Below, in pieces: positions 23,559 through 31,468 of a stretch of 40,714 nucleotides of DNA. Below the pieces are notes generated by a model, which was not told the origin of the DNA, searched no databases, and saw nothing but the letters and a program-made list of their open reading frames with translations. This DNA is from CAG-217 sp963638105 (GTDB taxonomy: Bacteria; Bacillota; Clostridia; Oscillospirales; Acutalibacteraceae): contig CAVHPP010000019.1 in NCBI GenBank assembly GCA_963638105.1, forward strand, positions 1 through 40,714. The letters run 5' to 3'. The translations under genes were made by a program, and so were the position numbers. The first letter of the stretch is position 1. The number at the start of each line of letters is the position of its first letter.

Positions 23559-24257
23559 ATGGCCTATCAAATCAAAAAAGACCCAATCTCCAAGATCCCC
23601 AAGGTGCAACTGGCCTTTTGGTTGCTGGTGCGCCTGGCTATGCTCATCTGTGCCGGATATTCCTTTATCCACGGCGATACGGTGATGGGTTTTGAGAGCA
23701 TATTTTGCTTTATTTTCACCCATTTGTGGGATCTGTTCCAGATCTTCGGCAACGGCTCGTTTATTGAAGAAGTGCCGCCCCTGTCCCAAACGCTGCTGAA
23801 TATCATTATTTTTATCGGCATTGTTTTTGGCTCCTATCTGGGGCTGTTTGACAAGCTGGCGCATTTTGACGATTTTATGCACCTGCTGTCCGGCTTCGTG
23901 TGCGCCGCCTTTGGCTTTGACTTTGCCCGGATTATACAGCGCAAAAAAGGCCCCTGCGCCGTGACCCTGGCCGCAATATTCGGTCTGATGTTCGCCGTAA
24001 CCATCGCCGCCGGGTGGGAATTTTACGAATTTCTGATGGACACCCTCCACGGCACCAACCTGCAGCTGGCAAAACCCGGGCCGGAGACCGCCATGTTTGA
24101 CCTGGCCAAGTACCACGGCGAGTACGGCTATATTGGCTTGGTCGATACGATGACAGATATGATGATGAACGCCGTGGGCGGCATCGTGGGCATGATCTTT
24201 ATGATCGTGCTGCGCACCAAAGGGAACAAAAAGCGCGCCGCCAAGACCAAGAAATAA
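23559..24257 (+). CDS. DUF2238-like polytopic membrane protein
   Basis: The 232-residue protein has about five membrane helices and conserved polar positions inside them: FDDFMHLLSGF (about residues 107-117), GWEFYEFLMD, and DTMTDMMMNAVGG near the end, which match the DUF2238 (YjdF-like) family. Function is unknown; the buried Asp, His and Glu suggest a transporter or membrane-bound enzyme. It is monocistronic with its own promoter and terminator. The basic KGNKKRAAKTKK end should be cytoplasmic. Confidence 0.75.
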   Translation: MAYQIKKDPISKIPKVQLAFWLLVRLAMLICAGYSFIHGDTVMGFESIFCFIFTHLWDLFQIFGNGSFIEEVPPLSQTLLNIIIFIGIVFGSYLGLFDKLAHFDDFMHLLSGFVCAAFGFDFARIIQRKKGPCAVTLAAIFGLMFAVTIAAGWEFYEFLMDTLHGTNLQLAKPGPETAMFDLAKYHGEYGYIGLVDTMTDMMMNAVGGIVGMIFMIVLRTKGNKKRAAKTKK

Positions 24258-24267
24258 ATCATAACGC

Positions 24268-24304
24268 AAAAGAACCGCAATGCATAGGCACTGCGGTTCT
24301 TTTT
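24268..24304. terminator. Terminator, copy 1 of a repeated sequence
   Basis: AAAAGAACCGCA pairs with TGCGGTTCTTTT around a 12-base loop ATGCATAGGCAC. It separates the converging DUF2238-like and DUF2798-like genes. Nearly the same sequence recurs at 24965-25002 and 27623-27656. Confidence 0.9.
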
Positions 24305-24792
24305 CATTCTGCCTTTTGGTTCTGCCGCGCCAGCTGCTTTTTGAACAGTAGGCGGAAAATGAAGCGCACCAGCGGCCCGGCAAAAAACAGCTGGTACAGC
24401 AGCGCCATGGGAAAATTGCAAAACCAGATCTGCACCCAACGGGCAAAGGCCTCGCTCCAGCTGCTGAAATGAAACAGGAAAGAGGCCGCCAGGCTCATGA
24501 TCGGGCACATCAGGCACACGATCACGGCGGAGATGGTGGTGATCAGCACCGGTGCGTCCCGCTCCGGGCGCACCAGTCGAAATGCCAGTTTTTGCGCCAC
24601 CCGCCCAATCAGGAAAAACTCCAGCACAAAGGCCATCAGGCACATCAGCGGCAACTCCGACAAAGCGGCACGAAAGACAAAGTTGCTCAGTCCGCCCCGA
24701 TCCATGGCAATGTTGTAGCACACCATGGCATATACCATCACCGGCACCATGATCACTGTGTAAATAAAATCTTGAAATTTGGTCTGCGGCAT
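24304..24792 (-). CDS. DUF2798-like membrane protein
   Basis: The 162-residue protein has four predicted membrane helices in two similar halves, each with a pattern like the DUF2798 repeat (TVIMVPVMVYAMVCYN and AVIVCLMCPIMSL). Function is unknown. The start at 24792 has GGAG nine bases upstream. It is expressed from its own promoter, with a palindromic operator-like site and a possible attenuator in a 125-base leader, so it looks tightly regulated, more like a resistance or stress gene than a housekeeping one; this is inference. Confidence 0.78.
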   Translation of the reverse strand: MPQTKFQDFIYTVIMVPVMVYAMVCYNIAMDRGGLSNFVFRAALSELPLMCLMAFVLEFFLIGRVAQKLAFRLVRPERDAPVLITTISAVIVCLMCPIMSLAASFLFHFSSWSEAFARWVQIWFCNFPMALLYQLFFAGPLVRFIFRLLFKKQLARQNQKAE

Positions 24793-24810
24793 AAAAAATG
24801 CTCCTTCCTA

Positions 24811-24865
24811 AAGTAAAAATAAAAACAACGCCGATGCGCGGCCGCCCAGCCACTCCGGTGTTGTT
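24811..24865 (-). promoter_or_regulatory. Attenuator-like hairpin in the DUF2798 leader
   Basis: On the minus strand CAACACCG pairs with CGGCGTTG (7 of 8 positions), enclosing a GC-rich inner stem, and is followed by TTTTTATTTTT. This looks like an intrinsic terminator placed inside the leader, about 25 bases before the gene's ribosome site. Just upstream is a ten-codon open frame (MIGNAPSFGG, 24899 to 24867) that could be a leader peptide. Confidence 0.45.
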
Positions 24866-24910
24866 CGTTATCCTCCAAAGGAAGGTGCGTTTCCAATCAT
24901 ACCCGTATTC

Positions 24911-24952
24911 CGTTGTGTGGCGTATTTTACCACACAACGCCCCAAATTGCAA
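24911..24952 (-). promoter_or_regulatory. Promoter with palindromic operator for the DUF2798 gene
   Basis: On the minus strand TTGCAA (24947-24952) and TAAAAT (24924-24929) are 17 bases apart. A perfect inverted repeat CGTTGTGTGG (24911-24920) and CCACACAACG (24930-24939), spaced by nine bases, wraps the -10 element, as expected for a repressor site. Confidence 0.65.
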
Positions 24953-24964
24953 GCCCCAAAAAGC

Positions 24965-25002
24965 AAAGAACCGCAATGCACAGGCTCTGCGGTTCTTTTT
25001 TC
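24965..25002. terminator. Terminator, copy 2 of a repeated sequence
   Basis: AAAGAACCGCA and TGCGGTTCTTT around ATGCACAGGCTC, with a T-run on the plus strand and TTCTTTGCTTTTT on the minus strand. It terminates the HAAS-type gene ending at 25016. Confidence 0.85.
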
Positions 25003-25015
25003 TTTTATCCGTGTT

Positions 25016-27199
25016 TTACTCTGTATTTTGGGCAGTGTCCAGGTCCTGGAGCATTTCTTCCAGCTCCGACGGCTGGTGCGCCAAGCGGGGCTTACCCTGA
25101 GCCGTCCAGCCGGTGCGCAGATACGGATAATAGGTCTTACCGTCACTGCCGACCACGCTGCCGTCTGTCTGCTTCTCTTTCACCTGCACCCCGGTAACCA
25201 GATAGCCGTCGCTGTCAATATAGGCACCGGTCGGCTCTAACCGGGCCGCCGGGTCGTCCATGGCGTACAGATACTGCACATTCTTGGTGGCGTCCCCATC
25301 CGGCGACTTCCAGTAATAATACAGGTACGCCTTGCCGTCCCGGGTGTAGGCAGGCACAAAGTGGGGCTGAGGATAGAAGTTGCCCTGCCGGTCATAATAG
25401 CCCCGGTCCAGCAGCGGTCGGCGCAAATTGCCGTGGGTGCCGCTAAAGTCGCCGCTGATCAGGAACCGACTGCTCAGCAGACAGCCATCCTTATCGTACA
25501 GCGTCACCGTGCTGTACGGCTTACCGGCCAAGCAAAAATAATAGTCCCCGAACTGATACTGAAAGCTCAGTTCATACCGCTGGTGCGCCCATTCTTTCAG
25601 CTGGTCAAAGCGGCTGCCCAGGCTATCGTACTGGGCTGTGTACTGCGCCTCAGACACCCGGGGCGCCTGCAATTTGGCCCCTATCTTGCGAGCCAGGTCG
25701 GCCCGGCGCAGCTTGGGGTTCTTCTCCACCGTGGCTGCCACCCGGTCCAGCTGCTCCATAGCCGCAGCGGTAGCGGTATCCTGCCGCTTGGCAGAGAACG
25801 CCGCCTCGCACCGGTACTTGTCGCTGCCCACCAGGTAAGTCCAGTCATAGCGGCAGTTGCCCAGCCGCTGCAAGGTGTATTCCACCTTCCATTTATACGG
25901 TACCACACCGGACAGCTGCTCCAGCACCACCCGGTCCTTTTTGCCGGCCATTTTGCGGTCAAACAATGCCTGCCGCCCGGCCGTATCTACCGTTAAAAAG
26001 CGGGCGCTGCGCTTGTCCAAATCCGTGCCCACCAGGTCGCTGTTCAGTCCCAGGCGCACAATGCCGCTGACCTGGGAGCGATACGCTTGCTCCCGGGTGG
26101 ATTGGGCATAGGTGCGGCTGATGTCCGCGGCCATTTCCGGGTCGCTGCCCAGCTTCTCCAGCGAGTCTTGGAACCGGGCAATCTCCTTTTGATACTCCGC
26201 CTCCAGCTCTGCCCGACTTTGAATTTCCTGCGGCTCCACCTGGGCCAACACATAATTGTGCTGATAGGTTGCGGACAGCAGTTCCCCGTCGTCGGCGCGC
26301 TCAATCTCAAAGGCGTAAGGACTGTCCTCAATCTCCGCGCACAGGGCGTCCATATCCTTGGCGCCCTGGGTCACCTGGAGCAAATAGGCATACACCGCCT
26401 TGTACTCCCCGGCAAAGGCGCGCAGGTCTGCCGGTGCCTTGATCCCAAGGGCGACCGTGGCCGCCAGGCACAGAATGCCCAGCACCGCTCCTGCCCGACC
26501 AAAGGCACGGGCCAAGCAATTGTCCAGCCGGGTGTTGGCCAGCGCCGCCTTTTTCAGCATATAGATCACGGCCGCCAAGAGCAGCAGCACGCCGGGCGCC
26601 AGCAGACCGGCGATCCCTCCGGCCACTGCGCGATCATTGGCATACAAACCCTGGTGCTTTAAGATCTCTTGATGAAACAGGAACGCCTGCCAGTTGGCAA
26701 AGCGACCGCCCATGGTGGCGCTGAGCTTTTGCAGCAAAAAATACAGATACACCCCGCTGCCGCCCAGCCCAAGGGCATACAACACCGCCGTTACCGGGTG
26801 GTTTCGGTGCAGGCACCACACCCCGTACAGGCAGGCGCAGCCGGGCACCAAGCAGGCCCCGGCGTTTAGCAGAGCCGTCAGCCCCACATCGCCGAACACA
26901 TATTGCCGCAGGGCAAAATACGCCCCGGCCAGCAGTCCGCCCCACAGCAGCAGCAACACAATGTCCCACACCGGGGTATAAAACCGATTGTGCAGCGCAC
27001 CCAGCTGGTCGCAGATCTCTGCCGGGTCGCCCATGGCCGCTACGCCCTGCGCCTCTGCCCGTTCCGAGTCATAGCCGATCTCCTCCAGTGCCGCCGTACG
27101 GTGGGCAATGTGATCCTCCAGCTCTGCGGAGACCGCCCGCTTTTGGCGGTCGTCAAAGATCCGTGCCGTGGCCTTTTTGACATAATCTTCTCTCTTCAT
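25016..27199 (-). CDS. HAAS-domain membrane protein with a large ectodomain
   Basis: The 727-residue protein starts with a HAAS-like (DUF1700-type) helical domain: VSAELEDHIAHRTAALEEIGYDSERAEAQGVAAMGDPAEICDQLG (about residues 24-68). Five membrane helices follow (about 74-255), then ~470 residues predicted to be outside, rich in Tyr, Arg and Lys, with a final acidic tail. HAAS proteins usually sit next to PadR regulators and are thought to pass a membrane signal to them; the PadR gene is 18 bases upstream. The ectodomain is much larger than in typical HAAS proteins and I do not recognise it. Confidence 0.75.
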   Translation of the reverse strand: MKREDYVKKATARIFDDRQKRAVSAELEDHIAHRTAALEEIGYDSERAEAQGVAAMGDPAEICDQLGALHNRFYTPVWDIVLLLLWGGLLAGAYFALRQYVFGDVGLTALLNAGACLVPGCACLYGVWCLHRNHPVTAVLYALGLGGSGVYLYFLLQKLSATMGGRFANWQAFLFHQEILKHQGLYANDRAVAGGIAGLLAPGVLLLLAAVIYMLKKAALANTRLDNCLARAFGRAGAVLGILCLAATVALGIKAPADLRAFAGEYKAVYAYLLQVTQGAKDMDALCAEIEDSPYAFEIERADDGELLSATYQHNYVLAQVEPQEIQSRAELEAEYQKEIARFQDSLEKLGSDPEMAADISRTYAQSTREQAYRSQVSGIVRLGLNSDLVGTDLDKRSARFLTVDTAGRQALFDRKMAGKKDRVVLEQLSGVVPYKWKVEYTLQRLGNCRYDWTYLVGSDKYRCEAAFSAKRQDTATAAAMEQLDRVAATVEKNPKLRRADLARKIGAKLQAPRVSEAQYTAQYDSLGSRFDQLKEWAHQRYELSFQYQFGDYYFCLAGKPYSTVTLYDKDGCLLSSRFLISGDFSGTHGNLRRPLLDRGYYDRQGNFYPQPHFVPAYTRDGKAYLYYYWKSPDGDATKNVQYLYAMDDPAARLEPTGAYIDSDGYLVTGVQVKEKQTDGSVVGSDGKTYYPYLRTGWTAQGKPRLAHQPSELEEMLQDLDTAQNTE

Positions 27200-27217
27200 T
27201 TTCTTTTCCGTTACCCT

Positions 27218-27544
27218 TTATGCAAATGACAATACTTTCTGTACCGTGTCGGAGAAAGCGGTGAACTCCGCCTTTTTGCTCTCCAGCAGCTTGCGCCCTT
27301 TCTTTGTAATATGGTAGTATTTTTTCTTGCGTCCGGTGGACGCGTCCCAGTAGCTCTCTAGGCAGCCCTCCTGCTCCAGAGCGTGCAAAATGGGATACAA
27401 AGTGCCCTCTTTCAGCGAAAAGGCATTGTCGCTGCGGGCCTCCAGGATCTTGATGATCCGGTAACCGTACAAATCCTCGCTCCCCAGTACAGAGAGCACC
27501 AGCATAGGCAGCGTGCCGGTGGACAGTTCCTTGCTGATCTTCAT
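27218..27544 (-). CDS. PadR-family transcriptional regulator
   Basis: The 108-residue protein has the PadR winged helix: LPMLVLSVLGSEDLYGYRIIKILE, then FSLKEGTLYPILHALEQEGCLESYWD and GRKKKYYHITKKGRKLLES. These repressors respond to small molecules or membrane signals, often controlling an adjacent transporter. The start at 27544 has GGAG seven bases upstream. It is transcribed with the HAAS gene (18-base gap) and lies directly after the ABC operon terminator; by position it should govern one or both units. Confidence 0.93.
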   Translation of the reverse strand: MKISKELSTGTLPMLVLSVLGSEDLYGYRIIKILEARSDNAFSLKEGTLYPILHALEQEGCLESYWDASTGRKKKYYHITKKGRKLLESKKAEFTAFSDTVQKVLSFA

Positions 27545-27566
27545 AGCCGTCTCCTTTCCGTTATTG

Positions 27567-27615
27567 CATAGTTGTTCTATGTATAGATGATAACAGTATT
27601 TCAACACTTTGTCAA
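27567..27615 (-). promoter_or_regulatory. PadR-HAAS promoter and likely PadR operator
   Basis: On the minus strand TTGACA (27610-27615), a 17-base spacer and TATCAT (27587-27592). An inverted repeat CATAG TTGTT CTATG (27567-27581) lies at the transcript start, in a region reading ATGTAT-like, similar to known PadR sites. This supports self-repression. Confidence 0.6.
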
Positions 27616-27622
27616 GACAGAA

Positions 27623-27656
27623 AAAACCGCAATGCACAGGCACTGCGGTTCTTTTT
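27623..27656 (-). terminator. Terminator of the ABC operon, copy 3 of a repeated sequence
   Basis: AACCGCA and TGCGGTT around ATGCACAGGCAC. On the minus strand the tail is TTTTTT, a strong signal. It ends the operon that begins with the secreted protein gene at 31468. Confidence 0.85.
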
Positions 27657-27666
27657 GATTTTGACT

Positions 27667-28314
27667 TTAATCGGCGGCGCGCCCGGTGTGGCCGTTGGTG
27701 GTAAAGGCCAAAAGGATACACACCAGGGCGATCACCAGCAGCGGCACATAGCGCACGCAAAAGATCTCCACCGTCAGCGAGCCGTACACCTTGTAAAACA
27801 CAAAGGCGTCCGACATGGCAAACTCGTTGAGCAGCTCATACAACAGCAGCGCCAAAACCGCCATGGTGGCGGAGCCGGACAGCCGCAGGATCAGCATGGC
27901 AATGCCGTAAAACAGCACGCCGATGCACAGCAGATTAACAGCCATACTCACCGAGTAGCTCAGGCAGCGAAAGTGCAGCAGCGTCACCGCCGCCACATTG
28001 GCCAAGGGCAGCAGAAAGAACAGCTGCGACACGGCAAAGCGCTTTTTGCGGCTGTAAAAGAACAGCACATCCCTTGTGCGATCGGAGAAGAAAAATTCCG
28101 ACACAAAAATGCTGGTCCATACGGTGCTGATGGGCAGCAGAAAGTACATCACCGTAACAATATCCGACTCTGCCCCCGCGCCGCCATTCTTATACAGCAC
28201 GGCGGAGATCACCGGCACCAGCACATTGACGGTCAACAGCGGCACCAGCCACAGCTTGCTGACCGCCTTTAAGTACAGGCCAAAGGTGCTCAGCTTAATT
28301 TTTCGATAAAGCAT
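27667..28314 (-). CDS. ABC transporter membrane subunit (small)
   Basis: The 215-residue protein has five to six predicted membrane helices and no recognisable catalytic motif. It begins 25 bases inside the end of the ABC ATPase gene, so it is translationally coupled and almost certainly a second membrane subunit of the same transporter. It resembles ABC-2 type permeases in helix layout and in the short RKKRFAVSQL cytoplasmic loop that could contact the ATPase. GAGGACGG serves as ribosome site. Expected substrates are peptides or lipids. Confidence 0.75.
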   Translation of the reverse strand: MLYRKIKLSTFGLYLKAVSKLWLVPLLTVNVLVPVISAVLYKNGGAGAESDIVTVMYFLLPISTVWTSIFVSEFFFSDRTRDVLFFYSRKKRFAVSQLFFLLPLANVAAVTLLHFRCLSYSVSMAVNLLCIGVLFYGIAMLILRLSGSATMAVLALLLYELLNEFAMSDAFVFYKVYGSLTVEIFCVRYVPLLVIALVCILLAFTTNGHTGRAAD

Positions 28315-29126
28315 ATATATCCGTCCTCTACCGTAGGCTCCAGCGCCGGCGCGTTCAGAGGCGCCTTGCTGATGATCTTTTCACACGCTTTGCCGTCCAC
28401 CGTCACCGGCCCCATGGAGTGGAACGGCGTGGCAAGATCGGCCGTGTCCTCCACCGCATACACCTTGCCCCGGGCCACATCTGCCAGCGCACCGCAGGAG
28501 TCAAAGGCGGTGATCCGACCGTCGCACAGCACCAAAATGCGGTCACACAGGGACTCAATATCCGTGATGATATGGGTGGACAGCACCACGCACCGATCCC
28601 CCTTGATCCGGCGGATCACATTCTTAAAGTTCAGCCGTTCCTCCGGGTCCAGTCCCGCCGTAGGTTCGTCCAGCAGCAGCACATCCGGGTCGCCGATCAG
28701 CGCCTGGGCAATGCCCAGCCGCCGCTTCATACCGCCGGACAGGGTCTTGACCGTCATATCCCGCTGGGGCGACAGGTTCAGGATCTCCAGCAAGTGGTCG
28801 ATCTCCGCCTCCGTGATCTTGTAGCCCTTTAAGTTGGCAAAGAATTGCAGCACCTCATAGGCGGTCAGCTCCGGGAACACATCAAAGTTCTGGGGCAGGT
28901 AGCCGATATGGTCCAAATAATCCTTCACCTCCCGGCCGTCCCCGTCCGTGTAAACAATGCGCCCGCCGTTTACCTTTTCCACCCGGGTAATGCAGCGCAG
29001 CAGGGTGGTTTTGCCGCTGCCGTTGCGGCCCAGCAGACCGTAGGTGCACGGCCCCAGATCTACGCTGATCTGCTCCGCCACCAAGGCGGATTTGAATTTT
29101 TTATGTACACCGTCAAGCTTTAGCAT
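28290..29126 (-). CDS. ABC transporter ATP-binding protein
   Basis: The 278-residue protein has all ABC ATPase signatures: Walker A GRNGSGKTT (residues 33-41), Q-loop YLPQNFDVFPELTAYE, signature LSGGMKRR, Walker B VLLLDEPTAGLD, and the H-loop LSTHI. The type is that of ABC-2/CcmA-like export ATPases, as for bacteriocin export or immunity, antibiotic efflux and lipid transport. The last ~65 residues are a family-typical regulatory tail. It overlaps the upstream permease gene by 14 bases and the downstream one by 25, so the three are one operon. Confidence 0.93.
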   Translation of the reverse strand: MLKLDGVHKKFKSALVAEQISVDLGPCTYGLLGRNGSGKTTLLRCITRVEKVNGGRIVYTDGDGREVKDYLDHIGYLPQNFDVFPELTAYEVLQFFANLKGYKITEAEIDHLLEILNLSPQRDMTVKTLSGGMKRRLGIAQALIGDPDVLLLDEPTAGLDPEERLNFKNVIRRIKGDRCVVLSTHIITDIESLCDRILVLCDGRITAFDSCGALADVARGKVYAVEDTADLATPFHSMGPVTVDGKACEKIISKAPLNAPALEPTVEDGYICFIEKLS

Positions 29127-31014
29127 ATTTCTCTCCTAACTCCTGCAAAAAGGTCATGGGCGCCCGGGTGTCTTTGCTGTTGGTCAAATACTGCTCCGTC
29201 TCTGCGGCGGCAGCCTCCCGGTTTTTGGAGGCAGACAGCTTTAGAATGATCTGCACCATGGGGTATTCCTCCGGGTCCTCGCTCTGCTTTAGCTGTTCCA
29301 GCTCCTCCCGGTCCACTTTTTCATTATAGTAATAAACAAATGTCTTGTAGAAGTCCATCTTGCTGATGTCAATTTGGGACTCAAAGTACGACTGTTCCAT
29401 GTCAATCATAGAATTCGTCACCACATAGCCGTCATAGGACCGCAAGTGCTCATACGGGGTCAAATTGTCCGCGCCCATGATAAAAATGGTACGAATATCC
29501 CGATGCTCCTTGGTAAAGGTGCCCATATTCTTTTTGATCCTTGCCCGGATCTCTGTGTCCGCATACTTAGGATAGACCACCAAGGTATCGTTCAGCTTTA
29601 AGGTATCGTAATACCCGCTGAGCAGGGTAATGGAATGGGCGTTACCGGCAAAGTGATTGTCTCCCCGGGCAGCCAAGTTGCAATACATCTGCTTTCGCCC
29701 GCTGCAACGCACATCAAAGGCGGTATCATAGGGCAGCGAACAATCAATAAAGCCATAAAAATTGTCCGAAAACAGCTCTCGATACCCGGGAATGGGATAA
29801 TAGGCAAAGTTGGCGGGCAGGCAGACCCCGGCATAACTGCTGTAATACTTGGGTGATTTGCCTGTATATTCCAGGCACAGGTACTCCACAGCCGCCCCGC
29901 CCCGGGTCACCGTTACATAGTCATATTCCCGGCGGAAGTCCAGCGCCGCGCCGGTTTGGTCCGTCACCTGCTTCACCTTATACCCATGGTACAGGGTAAA
30001 GCGATAGCTTTTCAGCTCCGATCGGTCCACATACACCTTGGCGCTGCCGGTCAAATTCAGCCCCACGGAAAAGTCCAGCTGATATTTTTTTACCCGGAAA
30101 TCGGCGGCCTCGTCCTTTTGGCAATCCTTATGAATCATATCATAGTATGTCGTGTCTGCCGTTTCGCTGGCAGCGCTCAAATCCATTACCGGAACAGATA
30201 CCGGTATAAAATACCCGGTCAACAGCACAGCTGACAGCAGCAGCCCCAACCCGCCGATCCACCACCGTTTGGCCTTGGTGCGGGCACAAATAAGGCACAC
30301 CACCGTAGCGGAGAGGGAGATGAAAAACAGCAGTTGGGCGATTTTGTTCAAATCCCAGGGGATCCCGATTTGGTCATTCGGCTCATACTGCATAGAATTG
30401 GGGATCAAGGAGAAAATTTGCATCAGCTTGGCATAATTCTTCCCGGTCGTCTCCATCACATGCGTGGTGGTGCTTTGGAGCCACTCGGTCTCCGATAGGC
30501 CAAAAATCACCATCAGCGGATACACAATATACCGCTGCCGAACACCGGACAGCAACAGACCGATAAACACCGCCGCCCCCGGACACAGCACCTGATAACA
30601 GATCACCCGAGACAGCACATGGGGCAGCAAGGCAACCTGGCGCGCCACGCAGGCATAAACCACGATAAGCAGGAACGACACCATGGTTAAAACACCGATC
30701 AGGCTGAAAAGCAGCAGCAACTGGGCACGATAAACCCCGCCGACCCCCTGCTTGCAAGTGGAAAAAGTCTCTTTATATCGATTGATCTTCACAAAGCACT
30801 CGTAAGAGAAGAAAAGAAAAAAAATCACCATCAGATACATGGGGAACAATGTGCAAAATGCATAGGTTAAAGTATCGGCCGGCGCTTCTTGACGGATAGA
30901 AGCAATCGTAGCGCATAGCAGAAAACCGCTAAACAGTACGATAACGGCCAGGATTAAATTTTTATAAAACTTGTTCCGGCTCCATAACCGGGACATAAGC
31001 TTAAATGTACTCAT
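29113..31014 (-). CDS. Large ABC permease with a long extracytoplasmic domain
   Basis: The 633-residue protein has six or seven N-terminal membrane helices (about residues 18-270, ABC-2 permease-like) and then ~360 residues that should be outside. The first ~200 of these (YQLDFSVGLNLTGSAKVYVDRSELKSY...LEYTGKSPKYYSSYAGVCLPANFAYYPIPG) resemble the beta-rich N-terminal domain of M1 aminopeptidases, which is sometimes fused to ABC permeases. No HExxH zinc motif follows, so any peptidase activity is absent or the likeness is only structural. It overlaps the ATPase gene by 14 bases and lies just after the secreted-protein gene and an 11-bp hairpin. Confidence 0.75.
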   Translation of the reverse strand: MSTFKLMSRLWSRNKFYKNLILAVIVLFSGFLLCATIASIRQEAPADTLTYAFCTLFPMYLMVIFFLFFSYECFVKINRYKETFSTCKQGVGGVYRAQLLLLFSLIGVLTMVSFLLIVVYACVARQVALLPHVLSRVICYQVLCPGAAVFIGLLLSGVRQRYIVYPLMVIFGLSETEWLQSTTTHVMETTGKNYAKLMQIFSLIPNSMQYEPNDQIGIPWDLNKIAQLLFFISLSATVVCLICARTKAKRWWIGGLGLLLSAVLLTGYFIPVSVPVMDLSAASETADTTYYDMIHKDCQKDEAADFRVKKYQLDFSVGLNLTGSAKVYVDRSELKSYRFTLYHGYKVKQVTDQTGAALDFRREYDYVTVTRGGAAVEYLCLEYTGKSPKYYSSYAGVCLPANFAYYPIPGYRELFSDNFYGFIDCSLPYDTAFDVRCSGRKQMYCNLAARGDNHFAGNAHSITLLSGYYDTLKLNDTLVVYPKYADTEIRARIKKNMGTFTKEHRDIRTIFIMGADNLTPYEHLRSYDGYVVTNSMIDMEQSYFESQIDISKMDFYKTFVYYYNEKVDREELEQLKQSEDPEEYPMVQIILKLSASKNREAAAAETEQYLTNSKDTRAPMTFLQELGEKYAKA

Positions 31015-31034
31015 TTTGATTCCACCTTATAAAC

Positions 31035-31060
31035 AAGGTCGGCGCTTACGCGCCGACCTT
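31035..31060 (-). terminator. Strong hairpin between secreted-protein and permease genes
   Basis: A perfect 11-bp stem AAGGTCGGCGC (31035-31045) and GCGCCGACCTT (31050-31060) with a 4-base loop lies nine bases after the secreted-protein stop. No U-run follows. It may let the first gene be expressed far more than the transporter genes by partial termination or mRNA end protection. Confidence 0.55.
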
Positions 31061-31069
31061 GCGCGTCCA

Positions 31070-31468
31070 TTATGCGTTCTTCATATAACCCCAGGCGTCA
31101 CAACCCGTTGTATTGTTGCCCTCCGGATTCAACTTCAAAAACCAATCGGTTTCATAATCCAGTTTTTTGGTCATATATGCATTTTTTTCATTTCTCCCAT
31201 GTCCGGGTGCAATTAAATACTGTCCCCCAGTGTACCAAATGAAACCGTTTTTATAGCGGGCAATATAGTGCACACTGTGTTGCGAGGACTTGCTATTTGT
31301 TCCCCAAAAATATTTGAATGTACCGTACACATTGGAGGAAGAATTTACAGCTTGGTTTTTGGTCAAGTGAACAGACACACTTGCCGCACTTGCGGAGAAT
31401 GTGCTACCCAGCATACCAAAGCACAGAACAGCTGAAAGCAAAATCGACACTAATTTTTTCTTTGACAT
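31070..31468 (-). CDS. Small Sec-secreted protein of unknown family, bacteriocin-like context
   Basis: The 132-residue protein has a clear signal peptide (MSKKKLVSILLSAVLCFGMLG..., cleavage likely after SASAA near residue 29), leaving a mature protein of ~103 residues. It is basic and rich in Tyr, Trp, Asn and Gly, with a single Cys near the end (NTTGCDAWGYM). No known domain is recognised; its layout recalls lactococcin-972-type and other small secreted peptides located beside ABC transporters. The second ATG (31468) is chosen: AGGAG touches the first ATG at 31474 and sits seven bases from this one. The gene is clearly more AT-rich than its neighbours. Confidence 0.75.
   Translation of the reverse strand: MSKKKLVSILLSAVLCFGMLGSTFSASAASVSVHLTKNQAVNSSSNVYGTFKYFWGTNSKSSQHSVHYIARYKNGFIWYTGGQYLIAPGHGRNEKNAYMTKKLDYETDWFLKLNPEGNNTTGCDAWGYMKNA

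Noticed and set aside
23538..24446. 302-codon open frame on the minus strand
   Set aside because: Antisense to the DUF2238-like gene, which has a clear promoter, ribosome site and membrane helices.
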